Shown in pieces: positions 1-7,927 of a stretch of 64,000 nucleotides of DNA. Both the position numbers and the translations under genes were made by a program. The DNA comes from Cytophagales bacterium (GTDB taxonomy: Bacteria; Bacteroidota; Bacteroidia; Cytophagales; Microscillaceae), in contig RDZE01000016.1 in NCBI GenBank assembly GCA_004293905.1, forward strand, positions 153,904 to 217,903, written 5' to 3'. How positions within the stretch are numbered: position 1 is the stretch's first letter; the number at the start of each line of letters is the position of its first letter. The notes beneath the pieces are model-generated. The model saw nothing but the letters and a program-made list of their open reading frames with translations, was not told where the DNA came from and made no database searches.

Positions 1-157
1 CAGGAATAATCATCTTTTCGGCATAGTTTTGCAACATCAGAGCTCTATCAAAACTATTACTGTTGTTTCCGTCAGAGCTACTACAAGCATAGAAGGCTAC
101 ACTTAGTAGCCCTATGCATATTGAAGAAAGAAACGATTTTAAATGGTTGTTTTTCAT
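1..157 (-). CDS. Imelysin-family lipoprotein, N-terminal fragment
   Basis: Only the first 52 codons lie in the window; the gene continues past base 1. The start codon is the ATG at 157-155. The protein opens with a basic, hydrophobic signal sequence ending in FYAC, a lipobox with Cys at about residue 25, so it should be an exported lipoprotein. The first mature segment reads NYAEKMIIP, which resembles the conserved opening of imelysin (peptidase M75-like) domains. Imelysins are iron-regulated surface or periplasmic proteins of uncertain biochemical role. The DUF4856 gene lies 35 bases upstream in the same direction, a pairing common in Bacteroidota iron or haem loci. The family call rests on a very short stretch and on context. 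Confidence 0.6.
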   Translation of the reverse strand, partial: MKNNHLKSFLSSICIGLLSVAFYACSSSDGNNSNSFDRALMLQNYAEKMIIP

Positions 158-192
158 ACTATTACTGAATTGAATTAGAATTAGAATATGAT

Positions 193-1314
193 TTATCGAT
201 TTTGTACAGTAATCCAATTTTGCTTGAAGTCTTCTATTTCAGCATCGGTAAAGCCATAAATAGATTTTAATTGACTAATCACTTGCTGCAATTTAGGGAG
301 TTGATTGCTCGCATCAGTTACAAAACTATAAGAAGTAGGCGCACCATTGCGAGGGGCATTGAGTAGTGTAAGTAGACTTTCTATTTGTGTATCTGTTATT
401 TTTTTATCAGTAATCGTAAGCCAGCCGTGTAAAAAGCCTACACACTCGCCATAGGCATGCAATGCAGCACCTTTTTGTGCATCAGTAGGACTTGTGGCAC
501 TCAATGTAGAAATGACACTATGACAGTAATTAATCACTGTAGCGGCATTGGCTTTTTCCCAAAGGAGTTTTATATTGGCTAAATACTCTTGTTGTTCGGC
601 TTTGTAATCACTACCTGCTTTGACGGCTGCCTGCAATTTTATAAAATTTTCTTTGATTTGTGTATAAAAACCTTTGCCATCGTTTTTGTCGCGGCGCGCC
701 GCATAAAGAGCCATAAACTTATCAGGGTTAGTATATTTGGCATTGTTACTATTAGGAAAATCGGGGTGCGCACCATACAAAGACAATATTTGGTCTACAT
801 TTGCCAAACTGAGTTCGTTAGCACTCCATAGTAAAGAAGCTTGGTAATAAAGAGCTGCTCCAAACAAGCCTTTTTCTACCATTTGTTCCATTTCTAAACC
901 CTCTTTGCTGAATAAATAACCACCAAAAGTACCCCCTTGTGTGGCATTATTGGCTGGTATCCAAGTACTTCCGCTGGCAGATGCTAAGGTTTGGAGCCAA
1001 CCCGTACTGCCTTCCAAACGCCCTACATAATAAGAGGTAGAAACGCTACGCAATGAATTGCTACCTGTAGAGGCGAACAATGTATTGAGCGTAGTTGCTG
1101 ATACACTTACTCCTGTAGTACGTCCTTTTTTCATTTCATTGGTTAGGTTTTCTAATTGTACTCTGATTGCCGATTGTGTTGTTGTATTACTACTAAAATT
1201 AGCACCCTCATAAGCACTTGGAATGGAGAGGGCTGGTTTTTCATTTTTTGAAGTGCATTGCATTAATGTACTTATGCTTAAGAAGAATAATAAAAAGAAG
1301 GTTATATTTCTCAT
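193..1314 (-). CDS. DUF4856 domain lipoprotein
   Basis: A 373-residue exported protein. The signal peptide ends in a lipobox-like LMQC with Cys at residue 20, so lipid attachment is likely. The body matches what I know of DUF4856: an alanine-rich helical protein with a YEGANFSS segment near the N-terminus and a GGYLFSKEGLE segment near residue 130. DUF4856 proteins usually sit beside imelysins and TonB-dependent receptors. Biochemical function is unknown; substrate capture or iron-related surface binding is an inference from context. It lies 35 bases ahead of the imelysin gene and probably shares its transcript. A Fur-like palindrome lies upstream at 1361-1377. Confidence 0.75.
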   Translation of the reverse strand: MRNITFFLLFFLSISTLMQCTSKNEKPALSIPSAYEGANFSSNTTTQSAIRVQLENLTNEMKKGRTTGVSVSATTLNTLFASTGSNSLRSVSTSYYVGRLEGSTGWLQTLASASGSTWIPANNATQGGTFGGYLFSKEGLEMEQMVEKGLFGAALYYQASLLWSANELSLANVDQILSLYGAHPDFPNSNNAKYTNPDKFMALYAARRDKNDGKGFYTQIKENFIKLQAAVKAGSDYKAEQQEYLANIKLLWEKANAATVINYCHSVISTLSATSPTDAQKGAALHAYGECVGFLHGWLTITDKKITDTQIESLLTLLNAPRNGAPTSYSFVTDASNQLPKLQQVISQLKSIYGFTDAEIEDFKQNWITVQNR

Positions 1315-1360
1315 ATATTTATTTGTGTAAGGATAAGGTTATAATTAGGCTGTAAATTTA

Positions 1361-1377
1361 TTTAGACTAATTCTAAT
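1361..1377. promoter_or_regulatory. Possible Fur-type operator upstream of the DUF4856-imelysin pair
   Basis: TTTAGA-CTAAT-TCTAAT forms a near-perfect inverted repeat with arms of six bases, about 50 bases ahead of the DUF4856 start. A related TCTAAT-TCTAAT tandem (minus strand) occurs between the two genes near 168-183. The position, the symmetry and the iron-linked family downstream suggest an iron-responsive operator. The exact Fur consensus of this organism is not known to me. Confidence 0.4.
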
Positions 1378-1481
1378 TAGCAAAGAAAAAAATATTTTTT
1401 TTCTTTTTTCAAAAAGGAAAAAAATCCTAAATGAGGTTTAAATTGTTGATTATTAGAGAGTTATAAGAAAAAGAAGGGCAT

Positions 1482-1509
1482 AAAAAAAAGAGCTATAAAA
1501 TAGTTCTTT
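1482..1509 (-). terminator. Terminator of the CAU tRNA gene
   Basis: On the minus strand AAAGAACTA and TAGCTCTTT pair as a 9-bp stem with one G-U pair and a five-base loop, followed by a run of T. It starts 27 bases past the tRNA 3' end and fits an intrinsic terminator. Confidence 0.7.
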
Positions 1510-1535
1510 TAGGAGGAGGTATGATAAAAAAGAAG

Positions 1536-1609
1536 TGGACCCAGCAGGGCTTGAACCTGCGACCCCCTGATTATGAGTCAGGTGCTCTAACCAACTGAGC
1601 TATGGGTCC
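1536..1609 (-). tRNA. tRNA with CAU anticodon (Met or lysidine-modified Ile2)
   Basis: The 74-base gene folds into a standard cloverleaf. The acceptor 5' strand GGACCCA pairs with TGGGTCC, with discriminator A. The D-loop carries AGCTCAGTTGGTTAGAGC, the anticodon stem-loop is CCTGA-CTCATAA-TCAGG with anticodon CAT (complement at 1573-1575), and the T-loop is GTTCAAG. CCA is not encoded. The acceptor pairs C4-G69 and C5-G68 are those favoured by TilS, which would make this tRNA-Ile2 decoding AUA, but elongator tRNA-Met looks similar and cannot be excluded. It is not an initiator: the three G-C pairs at the base of the anticodon stem are absent. Confidence 0.93.
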
Positions 1610-1666
1610 GAGTGTTTTCGAGTGCTAAAAATATACTTGAAATATACTTTTTTGTGAAAACGTGTG

Positions 1667-1697
1667 CAAAGTTATAATCTTTTTTCTAATTTCACAA
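1667..1697 (-). promoter_or_regulatory. Promoter of the CAU tRNA gene
   Basis: On the minus strand TTG (1697-1695), a 20-base spacer and TAACTTTG (1674-1667) match the Bacteroidota housekeeping promoter, TTG and TAnnTTTG. Transcription would start near 1660, about 50 bases before the tRNA 5' end. The -33 element lies just ahead of the divergent HAD gene. Confidence 0.6.
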
Positions 1698-1714
1698 CTT
1701 CAAATCAAAAAAAT

Positions 1715-2374
1715 ATGTCATTAGACTTAAAAAATATAAAAAATATCATCTTCGACTTAGGGGGCGTACTCATTAATATAGATACCCAAATCAGCAATCG
1801 TGCTTTTGAAGCCTTAAGCCGTCAAACTCCTGAATGGTTGCAGGCACAAATTAAGGTAATACCTGCTTTTTTCAAAGAATACGAAAAAGGAACTATCAGC
1901 AAAGAGGCATTTGTAGAGGCATTGCGCCAAACTTTTGCTTTGGAGGCTTCTTCTGAAGCAATTATAGCGGCTTGGAATGCAATGATTTTAGACTTTTTAC
2001 CCGAACGCATACAAGCAGTTGTGGCTATGAGAAAGACTTTCAAAACTTTTTTATTGAGCAATTCTAACGCCGAACACATCTACAAAGTAGAAGAACACCT
2101 GCTCCGCGACACAGGCTATGCATCATTACAAATGCTTTTCGATAAAGTTTACTACTCTCACGAAGTACATTTGCGCAAACCTGATGCTAAAATATACGAA
2201 CAAGTATTGCAAGAAAATCAACTCAAACCTGAAGAAACGCTTTTTATAGATGATGCCCCCGACAACATAGCAGGTGCTGAGAAAATAGGCATCGTCACTT
2301 GGCAAGCACAACGCAACGGTACAGATGTTTTAGAATTGTATCAATTATTGCAAACACAGCATGGCAACTTTTAG
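1715..2374 (+). CDS. HAD-superfamily phosphatase, YihX-like (subfamily IA)
   Basis: A 219-residue soluble hydrolase. Motif I is FDLGGVL with the nucleophile Asp at residue 14, motif II is the Ser in LLSNSN, motif III the Lys in RKPDAKIY, and motif IV the acidic pair in LFIDDAPDN. The layout resembles YihX-type sugar-phosphate phosphatases, which act on small phosphorylated metabolites; the substrate cannot be read from sequence. I chose the ATG at 1715 because the motif I strand follows it directly and the upstream in-frame GTG at 1664 overlaps the divergent tRNA promoter. It is the first gene of a dense six-gene run and overlaps the next gene by 14 bases. Confidence 0.85.
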   Translation: MSLDLKNIKNIIFDLGGVLINIDTQISNRAFEALSRQTPEWLQAQIKVIPAFFKEYEKGTISKEAFVEALRQTFALEASSEAIIAAWNAMILDFLPERIQAVVAMRKTFKTFLLSNSNAEHIYKVEEHLLRDTGYASLQMLFDKVYYSHEVHLRKPDAKIYEQVLQENQLKPEETLFIDDAPDNIAGAEKIGIVTWQAQRNGTDVLELYQLLQTQHGNF

Positions 2375-3494
2375 AAAATACACCTTACATATCGTTTTGT
2401 TCATCATCACATTTACTACTACTACACTGGCAGGCTCGGAGTGGATTCATGGGCGTGGTTTTTTGATGAATGATACCAATATTGGTTGGAGCGAATGGAT
2501 GACTTGGGAAAAATTCCTCAAAGGATTGGCTTTTTCTGTTCCTTTTTTGGGTTTTCTGACCGTACATGAGTTTGGACACTATTTCGCGGCAAGGCTTTAT
2601 AAAGCGCGTGTTACCTTGCCTTTTTATATTCCTATGTGGTTAGGTTTGAGTTTTTCCATTGGTACAATGGGGGCTTTTATACAAATCAGAAGTCAACTAA
2701 AATCAAGAAAAGAGTTTTTTGATATTGGTATTGCAGGTCCTTTGGCAGGGTTTGTAGTAGCACTTTTGGTATTAGTGTATGGGTTGCTTACTTTGCCTCC
2801 ACCTGAATATATTTTTCAAATTCACCCCGAATGGGAAAAATATGGCTTAGACTACGCCAAATATGTATATACTGAAACAGAAAACGACCTTGCTTTGGGC
2901 AAAAATTTACTCTTTTGGGTGTTAGAAAGCCTCTTAGCCGACCCTAAGGCAATGCCTAACTCTCACGAAATCATTCATTACCCTTGGCTTTTTGCAGGTT
3001 ATTTAGGTTTGTTATTTACAGCACTTAATCTCATTCCTATTGGGCAATTAGACGGGGGACACATTTTATATGCACTCATTGGCAACCGCAACCACCGTAT
3101 TGTTTCGCCTTTATTGTTGGCTTGTTTTGTTACTTATGCAGGGTTAGGCTCTGTGAGCCCTTATTGGTCAAATGAGGATTTATTAATTTATGTGCCTCTG
3201 TATTTATTCTTTTTATATATGTTATTTTCTCGTGTGAGTGAAAATAGGTCGCTTGTACTTTCTTATGCACTTACGGTATTCACAGTGCAATTTGTCATTA
3301 ATTTTTTCTACCCCACTTGGGAGGGTTACTCTGGCTGGTTTGTGTTTGCATTTGTGTTAGGTCGTTTTTTAGGGGTTTATCATCCCGATGCTCCTGACAA
3401 TACACCACTCAATATGCAACGCAAAATATTGGGCTGGCTTTCTTTGATTATTTTTATACTTTGTTTTAGTCCTAAACCTTTTATGATGAATTAG
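2361..3494 (+). CDS. Site-2-protease-type membrane zinc metalloprotease (M50 family)
   Basis: A 377-residue multi-pass membrane protein. The zinc-binding HEFGH lies at residues 69-73 inside a hydrophobic segment, and the third ligand is in QLDGGH (Asp231). The Gly-rich IAGPLAGF stretch (124-131) is typical of the family. At least six more hydrophobic segments follow, the last ones C-terminal to the active site. There is no PDZ domain, so it is unlike RseP and closer to the simple site-2 proteases or EGY-like proteins. Such enzymes cut transmembrane segments; no substrate is apparent nearby. The start overlaps the end of the HAD gene, suggesting coupling. Confidence 0.88.
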   Translation: MATFRKYTLHIVLFIITFTTTTLAGSEWIHGRGFLMNDTNIGWSEWMTWEKFLKGLAFSVPFLGFLTVHEFGHYFAARLYKARVTLPFYIPMWLGLSFSIGTMGAFIQIRSQLKSRKEFFDIGIAGPLAGFVVALLVLVYGLLTLPPPEYIFQIHPEWEKYGLDYAKYVYTETENDLALGKNLLFWVLESLLADPKAMPNSHEIIHYPWLFAGYLGLLFTALNLIPIGQLDGGHILYALIGNRNHRIVSPLLLACFVTYAGLGSVSPYWSNEDLLIYVPLYLFFLYMLFSRVSENRSLVLSYALTVFTVQFVINFFYPTWEGYSGWFVFAFVLGRFLGVYHPDAPDNTPLNMQRKILGWLSLIIFILCFSPKPFMMN

Positions 3495-3508
3495 ACCTTT
3501 GATGATAT

Positions 3509-3961
3509 ATGGAAAAACTACCCAATGCCGATTTTTACAAACAAGTATTCGAGAAAGGCGTACCCTTCAATGCTTTCATGGGTTTTGAACTTTTAGAAGT
3601 AAGAGAAGGATATGTAAAACTAAGAGTACCCTACAAACAAGGGTTCATAGGTGAATTTCGCGAAAACCGACTACACGGAGGCGTATTATTGGCAGCCGTA
3701 GATAGTGCTGCGGGCATTGCCAGTTTTACGACAGCAAATATTATGACCGATAAAATGGCTACAGTAGACCTCCGCTTAGATTTTATCAACCCTTCCATTG
3801 CCGAAGATGTAATCGTAGAGGGAATTGTCAAAAAAAGTGGTTCACGCATTATATTTACACATGCATTGGTTTATCACCCTTCTAATCCTACACATCTGAT
3901 AGCCGAAGGAAGAGCTACCTATAGTGTAAAAAGGCAAGAAAAATACGAAGATAAAAAATAG
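3509..3961 (+). CDS. PaaI-like hotdog-fold acyl-CoA thioesterase
   Basis: A 150-residue single hotdog domain. The signature is HGGVLLAAVDSAAG near residues 55-69, followed by TVDLRLDFINP and a strand ending in GRATY. Family members hydrolyse aryl- or acyl-CoA thioesters as tetramers in the cytosol. It sits 14 bases after the protease gene and 7 before a glycosyltransferase. Four genes upstream of a type III polyketide synthase, it could trim acyl or polyketide thioesters for that pathway, which is inference. Generic housekeeping thioesterase activity is the alternative. Confidence 0.85.
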   Translation: MEKLPNADFYKQVFEKGVPFNAFMGFELLEVREGYVKLRVPYKQGFIGEFRENRLHGGVLLAAVDSAAGIASFTTANIMTDKMATVDLRLDFINPSIAEDVIVEGIVKKSGSRIIFTHALVYHPSNPTHLIAEGRATYSVKRQEKYEDKK

Positions 3962-3968
3962 GAGGCGC

Positions 3969-4892
3969 ATGACCAACTACAAAAACAATCAAGAAAATAA
4001 CACACCTTTTTTTAGTATAGTAGTGCCTACCTATAACCGCGCCGATTTTATACCGCTAACCTTACAATCCATTGAGGCACAAACTTTTACAGACTATGAA
4101 GTCATCATTATAGACGATGCCTCTACTGACCAAACCGCGCAAGCTGTAGCACCTTATATTAACAATGCTAAAATACACTACATTCGCCTTCCTGAAAATA
4201 GAGAAAGAGGCAATGCGCGCAATGTAGGTGCAAAAAATGCCAAAGGTAACTACATCACCTATCTCGATTCTGATGATTTATTGTACCCTGATAGTTTAGC
4301 CGAAGCCTACGAATATGCACAAAAAAAGCCCCAAATTAAGCTTTTTCATCATCTCTATCACCTTATCAATGAAGAGGGCAAAGTCATCAGAAAATACGAT
4401 TTTCCCTCGCTCAAAAATCCACTCAAAGCCATAGCTAAAGGCAATTTTCTCTCTTGCATAGGTGTTTTTTTGCACAAAGACGTTTATCAACAAATTTTTT
4501 GGGACGAAAACCGTCTACTTTCTGGCTCTGAAGACTATGATTATTGGCTGCGTGTGATTGGTTATACCCAAACAATAGGGCGTATTGAGAAAGTGTTAGG
4601 AGCAATCAGACACCACGACCAAAGAAGCGTGCAAACACAAGAATACGAAAAAGTACGACAAAGATTTTTGTACTTTTTTGAAAAAATAGACCAACACCCT
4701 CAATACCAAATATACAAACCCTATCAACACCGCATTAAATCAACCCTTTGGCTCTTTTTAGCCCTTACTGCTTGGGAAAATCAACAGCCTTTAATGGCTC
4801 AACAATGCCTCCAAGAAGCCAAAAAGATAGACAAGAGTGTATGGACAAAAAAAAATTTTTGGAGTTTATGGCTCAAAAGCAAACAATTATAA
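3969..4892 (+). CDS. Family 2 glycosyltransferase
   Basis: A 307-residue GT2 enzyme of the GT-A fold. It has the opening FSIVVPTYNRADF, the nucleotide-binding IIIDDASTD, and a DXD-type YLDSDD near residue 98. The acceptor-domain ED pair is in SGSEDYDYWLR. No membrane segment is visible, so it works in the cytosol or at the inner membrane face. It would transfer a nucleotide-activated sugar; donor and acceptor are unknown. An unusual GGAGG lies just ahead of the ATG (3961-3965), only three bases away. In this phylum SD sites are rare, so it may be chance. The 3' end approaches the FAD gene. Confidence 0.87.
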   Translation: MTNYKNNQENNTPFFSIVVPTYNRADFIPLTLQSIEAQTFTDYEVIIIDDASTDQTAQAVAPYINNAKIHYIRLPENRERGNARNVGAKNAKGNYITYLDSDDLLYPDSLAEAYEYAQKKPQIKLFHHLYHLINEEGKVIRKYDFPSLKNPLKAIAKGNFLSCIGVFLHKDVYQQIFWDENRLLSGSEDYDYWLRVIGYTQTIGRIEKVLGAIRHHDQRSVQTQEYEKVRQRFLYFFEKIDQHPQYQIYKPYQHRIKSTLWLFLALTAWENQQPLMAQQCLQEAKKIDKSVWTKKNFWSLWLKSKQL

Positions 4893-4941
4893 AGACTTAC
4901 TTCTTTTATTTACAACAAATTTATTTATCCATCTTTCTATT

Positions 4942-6063
4942 TTGTACGACATTGGCATCATCGGGGGTGGCTTGGCTGGTTTAGCCAATGCTATCCAAAT
5001 GGCAAAAGCAGGCTTAAAAGTAATTCTATTTGAGCGACAACAATACCCTTTTCATAGAGTATGCGGTGAATATATTTCTATGGAAGCATTGCCTTTCTTA
5101 CAAAACGAATTAGAAATAGACCCTTTCGAACACGGAGCTATACAACTCAGCGAATTTAGACTTACTTCGCCTGCGGGTAGGCAACTTATCGTACCACTCG
5201 ATTTAGGAGGCTTTGGCATCAGCCGCTATACACTCGACGAACTGCTTTACCAAAAAGCCACCGAAAAAGGAGTTACTATTTTGCAAAACACCATCATCAG
5301 GCAAACCGAAAAACAAATTAACCACTGGCAACTTACTACACACCAAGAGCAAACATTCGAAGCCAAAACAGTAATTGCTGCCTATGGCAAAAGAACACAA
5401 TTAGACCAACTTTGGAAAAGAAGGTTTTTTCAGCAGAAATCGCCCTACATCGGCATCAAATACCATATCAAATATGCCTACCAACCCCTACATCAAATAG
5501 CATTGCATAACTTTCAACAAGGATATTGTGGCATATCGCGTATAGAAGATGATAAATATTGTTTGTGTTATTTGACCACGAGAGAAAATCTAAGAAAACA
5601 CCAAAATATAGCCCAAATGGAAAAAGAAGTCTTAAGAAAAAACCCTTTTCTTGACCATATTTTTGACCATGCCGAGTGGCTTTACGATGCCCCTAAAGTA
5701 ATCAATGAAGTTTCTTTCGCCCCTAAAAAACTCATAGAACAAGATGGAATATTGATGTGCGGCGACTCCGCAGGCATGATTGCTCCTTTGGCAGGCAATG
5801 GTATGGCAATGGCGTTGCATAGTGCCAAAATTTTATCAAAATGCCTCATAGACTATCAAAAAGGCGATATAGACCAAAAAACAATGCACCAAAACTACCA
5901 AAAAGAATGGAAAAAATACTTTGCTAACCGCTTACAAAGAGGTAGGCAACTCCAATCCTTTTTTGGCAGCACACTCCTAAGTGAATTATTAGTAATTACC
6001 ACTAAAAACCTCCCTTTTTTAGCCCAAAAACTCATCAAACAAACTCACGGCAATATTTTTTAA
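4942..6063 (+). CDS. FAD-dependent oxidoreductase of the geranylgeranyl reductase type
   Basis: A flavoprotein of about 373 residues. From the proposed TTG start the protein opens YDIGIIGGGLAG, the dinucleotide-binding GxGxxG at residues 8-13, with Glu31 at the end of the second strand. A CGEY motif follows at 41-44, and the second FAD motif GDSAG lies near 274-278, followed by PLAGNGMAMAL. This layout fits geranylgeranyl reductase or lycopene cyclase-like and PHBH-fold oxidoreductases. An ATG at 4837 in the same frame would add 35 poorly conserved residues and overlap the glycosyltransferase by 56 bases, so I prefer TTG 4942. The type III PKS begins 19 bases downstream; PKS plus FAD enzyme pairs recur in Bacteroidota, which suggests redox tailoring of the polyketide. 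Confidence 0.82.
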   Translation: MYDIGIIGGGLAGLANAIQMAKAGLKVILFERQQYPFHRVCGEYISMEALPFLQNELEIDPFEHGAIQLSEFRLTSPAGRQLIVPLDLGGFGISRYTLDELLYQKATEKGVTILQNTIIRQTEKQINHWQLTTHQEQTFEAKTVIAAYGKRTQLDQLWKRRFFQQKSPYIGIKYHIKYAYQPLHQIALHNFQQGYCGISRIEDDKYCLCYLTTRENLRKHQNIAQMEKEVLRKNPFLDHIFDHAEWLYDAPKVINEVSFAPKKLIEQDGILMCGDSAGMIAPLAGNGMAMALHSAKILSKCLIDYQKGDIDQKTMHQNYQKEWKKYFANRLQRGRQLQSFFGSTLLSELLVITTKNLPFLAQKLIKQTHGNIF

Positions 6064-6082
6064 GTAACCCTTCTGCCCGATT

Positions 6083-7195
6083 ATGCATACAGTCATCAAA
6101 GCCATTGGTACGGCAACCCCTAATTATAAAATAAACCAAAAAAATATCTTAGAATCTCTCTTAGCAATACTAAACCTGCCCGAAGAAGCACAACGAAAAA
6201 TGAAAGTACTTTTCAGGCATACAGGCATACAACACCGCTATTCTGTACTTGAGGACTATACGCAAAGCCAAAAACAGCTATTTTTTAGACCAAGCCCTAC
6301 TGCTCCTTTTCCCTCTACTGCCGAACGTATGCAACGCTACCAAAAAGAGGCACTGCCATTGGTACTCAAAGCCATTGAAAATTTAGAAATCAGCACGGCA
6401 CAACTCCAAACCACTACGCATTTGATAGTTGTGAGCTGTACGGGTATGTACGCGCCCGGCATTGATATCGAACTCATACAACAACTCCATCTAAACTCTA
6501 CCATACAACGCACTGCCATTCAATTTATGGGTTGTTATGCTGCTTTTAATGCCCTAAAAATGGCAGATTATATTTGCAAAAGCGACCCACAAGCCAAAGT
6601 CTTAGTAGTAGGAGTGGAACTTTGCACCCTTCACTTACAAGCCGAACCCGAAGAAGATAATTTACTTTCAGCCGCCATCTTTGCCGACGGTGCTGCCGCC
6701 TTATGGTTAGAAAACAATTACAACGCCGCCGAAGAAGCTAAAAATAATAAAAAAGGAATACAACTCAAGCATTTTTATTGTGACTTAGTGCCTCAAGGGG
6801 CTACTGATATGAGTTGGCACATTCGCAACTATGGTTTCGATATGCGACTCAGTAGCTATGTGCCCGATTTATTAGGAGGAAAAATGCAAGAGTTACTCCA
6901 AAAATTGCAACAAATATGGCAAATCAACCTACAAAACATAGACCTATGGGCAATACACCCGGGAGGAAAACGCATTTTAGAAACCTTAGAAAAAGTACTC
7001 ACACTCACCCCCGAAAAAAACCAATACGCCTACAAAGTTTTAGCTGAATATGGCAATATGTCATCGGTAACGGTATTATTTGTTTTGAAAGAAATTTTCA
7101 AACAACTTACCCCCGCCGATAAAGGCAAAACAATGATGAGCATGGCTTTTGGTCCAGGTCTTACTTTAGAGAGTGCCCTTATGGAGATTGTCTAA
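6083..7195 (+). CDS. Type III polyketide synthase (chalcone synthase-like)
   Basis: A 370-residue thiolase-fold synthase. The catalytic triad is visible: Cys151 in FMGCYAAFN, His292 in AIHPGGKRIL and Asn325 in YGNMSSVT. The VVSCTGMYAPGID segment and the C-terminal GPGLTLE loop are also family hallmarks. Such enzymes extend an acyl-CoA starter with malonyl-CoA to alkylpyrones, resorcinols or phloroglucinols. The starter and chain length cannot be told from sequence. It closes the six-gene run. Its last 30 bases overlap the convergent bioD gene. The methyltransferase often seen next to such PKS genes in this phylum is absent here. Confidence 0.92.
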   Translation: MHTVIKAIGTATPNYKINQKNILESLLAILNLPEEAQRKMKVLFRHTGIQHRYSVLEDYTQSQKQLFFRPSPTAPFPSTAERMQRYQKEALPLVLKAIENLEISTAQLQTTTHLIVVSCTGMYAPGIDIELIQQLHLNSTIQRTAIQFMGCYAAFNALKMADYICKSDPQAKVLVVGVELCTLHLQAEPEEDNLLSAAIFADGAAALWLENNYNAAEEAKNNKKGIQLKHFYCDLVPQGATDMSWHIRNYGFDMRLSSYVPDLLGGKMQELLQKLQQIWQINLQNIDLWAIHPGGKRILETLEKVLTLTPEKNQYAYKVLAEYGNMSSVTVLFVLKEIFKQLTPADKGKTMMSMAFGPGLTLESALMEIV

Positions 7196-7807
7196 ATTCT
7201 GATTGAGTGCAGTGGCATAGTGTTTCACTAAAGAAGGCGTAAACTTATCATGTTCATCTATTTCAAGCAAACAAGGTAAATTGGTGTATTCTAATATCAC
7301 ACTTTTTGAACTCTCTACCTTACTGCCATTAAAAACAATTCCTTTGATGGGAATATGATACTGACGCAGTATTTTAAAAGAAAGCAAGGTATGGTTGATA
7401 CTGCCCAAATAATAGCGCGAAACCAAAATCACCTCTTTTTGTAATTGTTTCACCAAATCAATATTTAGAAAATGACGCGTAATAGGCACCATCAGTCCAC
7501 CCGCCAACTCTACAACCAAATTAGGATTATCAGTAGAGGGGGGCACTAATTGTGTAGGGTCTATGGTGATATTTTCAGCCTCAGCCGCCGCATGAGGCGA
7601 GGCAGGTAGTTGCAAACGATAGGCTTCAGGCAAAGTTTTACTCCTTGAATTACTCAACAAATACCTTACTTGGTCACTATCTGTATAATCTAACCCACCC
7701 GATTGGATAGGCTTCCAATAATCGGCTTCGAGTGCTTCCGTAAAAATAGAGGCAACCATCGTTTTGCCAATTTCTGTTCCGATACCTGCTATGATAAATT
7801 GTTGCAT
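7166..7807 (-). CDS. bioD: Dethiobiotin synthetase
   Basis: A 213-residue enzyme for the ATP- and CO2-dependent ring closure of diaminopelargonic acid to dethiobiotin. The P-loop is GIGTEIGKT at residues 8-16. KPIQSGG follows at about 32-38, and the ELAGGLMVP stretch near 100 is the family GAGG region. Length is near the usual 210-230. No other bio gene is adjacent; birA and accA, which use the product, are elsewhere in the window. It converges on and overlaps the polyketide synthase by 30 bases, and diverges from the LptD-like gene. Confidence 0.93.
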   Translation of the reverse strand: MQQFIIAGIGTEIGKTMVASIFTEALEADYWKPIQSGGLDYTDSDQVRYLLSNSRSKTLPEAYRLQLPASPHAAAEAENITIDPTQLVPPSTDNPNLVVELAGGLMVPITRHFLNIDLVKQLQKEVILVSRYYLGSINHTLLSFKILRQYHIPIKGIVFNGSKVESSKSVILEYTNLPCLLEIDEHDKFTPSLVKHYATALNQNLDNLHKGTL

Positions 7808-7838
7808 GCTGTTTCGTTTTTTTTAATCAAAATATTAG

Positions 7839-7871
7839 CAAATATAATTAATCATACATCATTTTCCTCAA
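7839..7871 (-). promoter_or_regulatory. Probable bioD promoter
   Basis: On the minus strand TATATTTG (7846-7839) matches the TAnnTTTG -7 element. A TTG at 7871-7869 sits 22 bases upstream, slightly longer than usual. Transcription would begin about 25 bases ahead of the bioD ATG. Confidence 0.4.
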
Positions 7872-7898
7872 AAGATATATGAAATAGCTATTTTTTAT

Positions 7899-7906
7899 TA
7901 CTTTTG
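7899..7906 (+). promoter_or_regulatory. -7 promoter element of the LptD-like gene
   Basis: TACTTTTG is a perfect TAnnTTTG. No TTG is seen at the right distance upstream. It decides the gene start: the in-frame TTG at 7904 lies inside this element and cannot be transcribed from it. Confidence 0.5.
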
Positions 7907-7927
7907 CAACCTAAAACAGAAATAACA

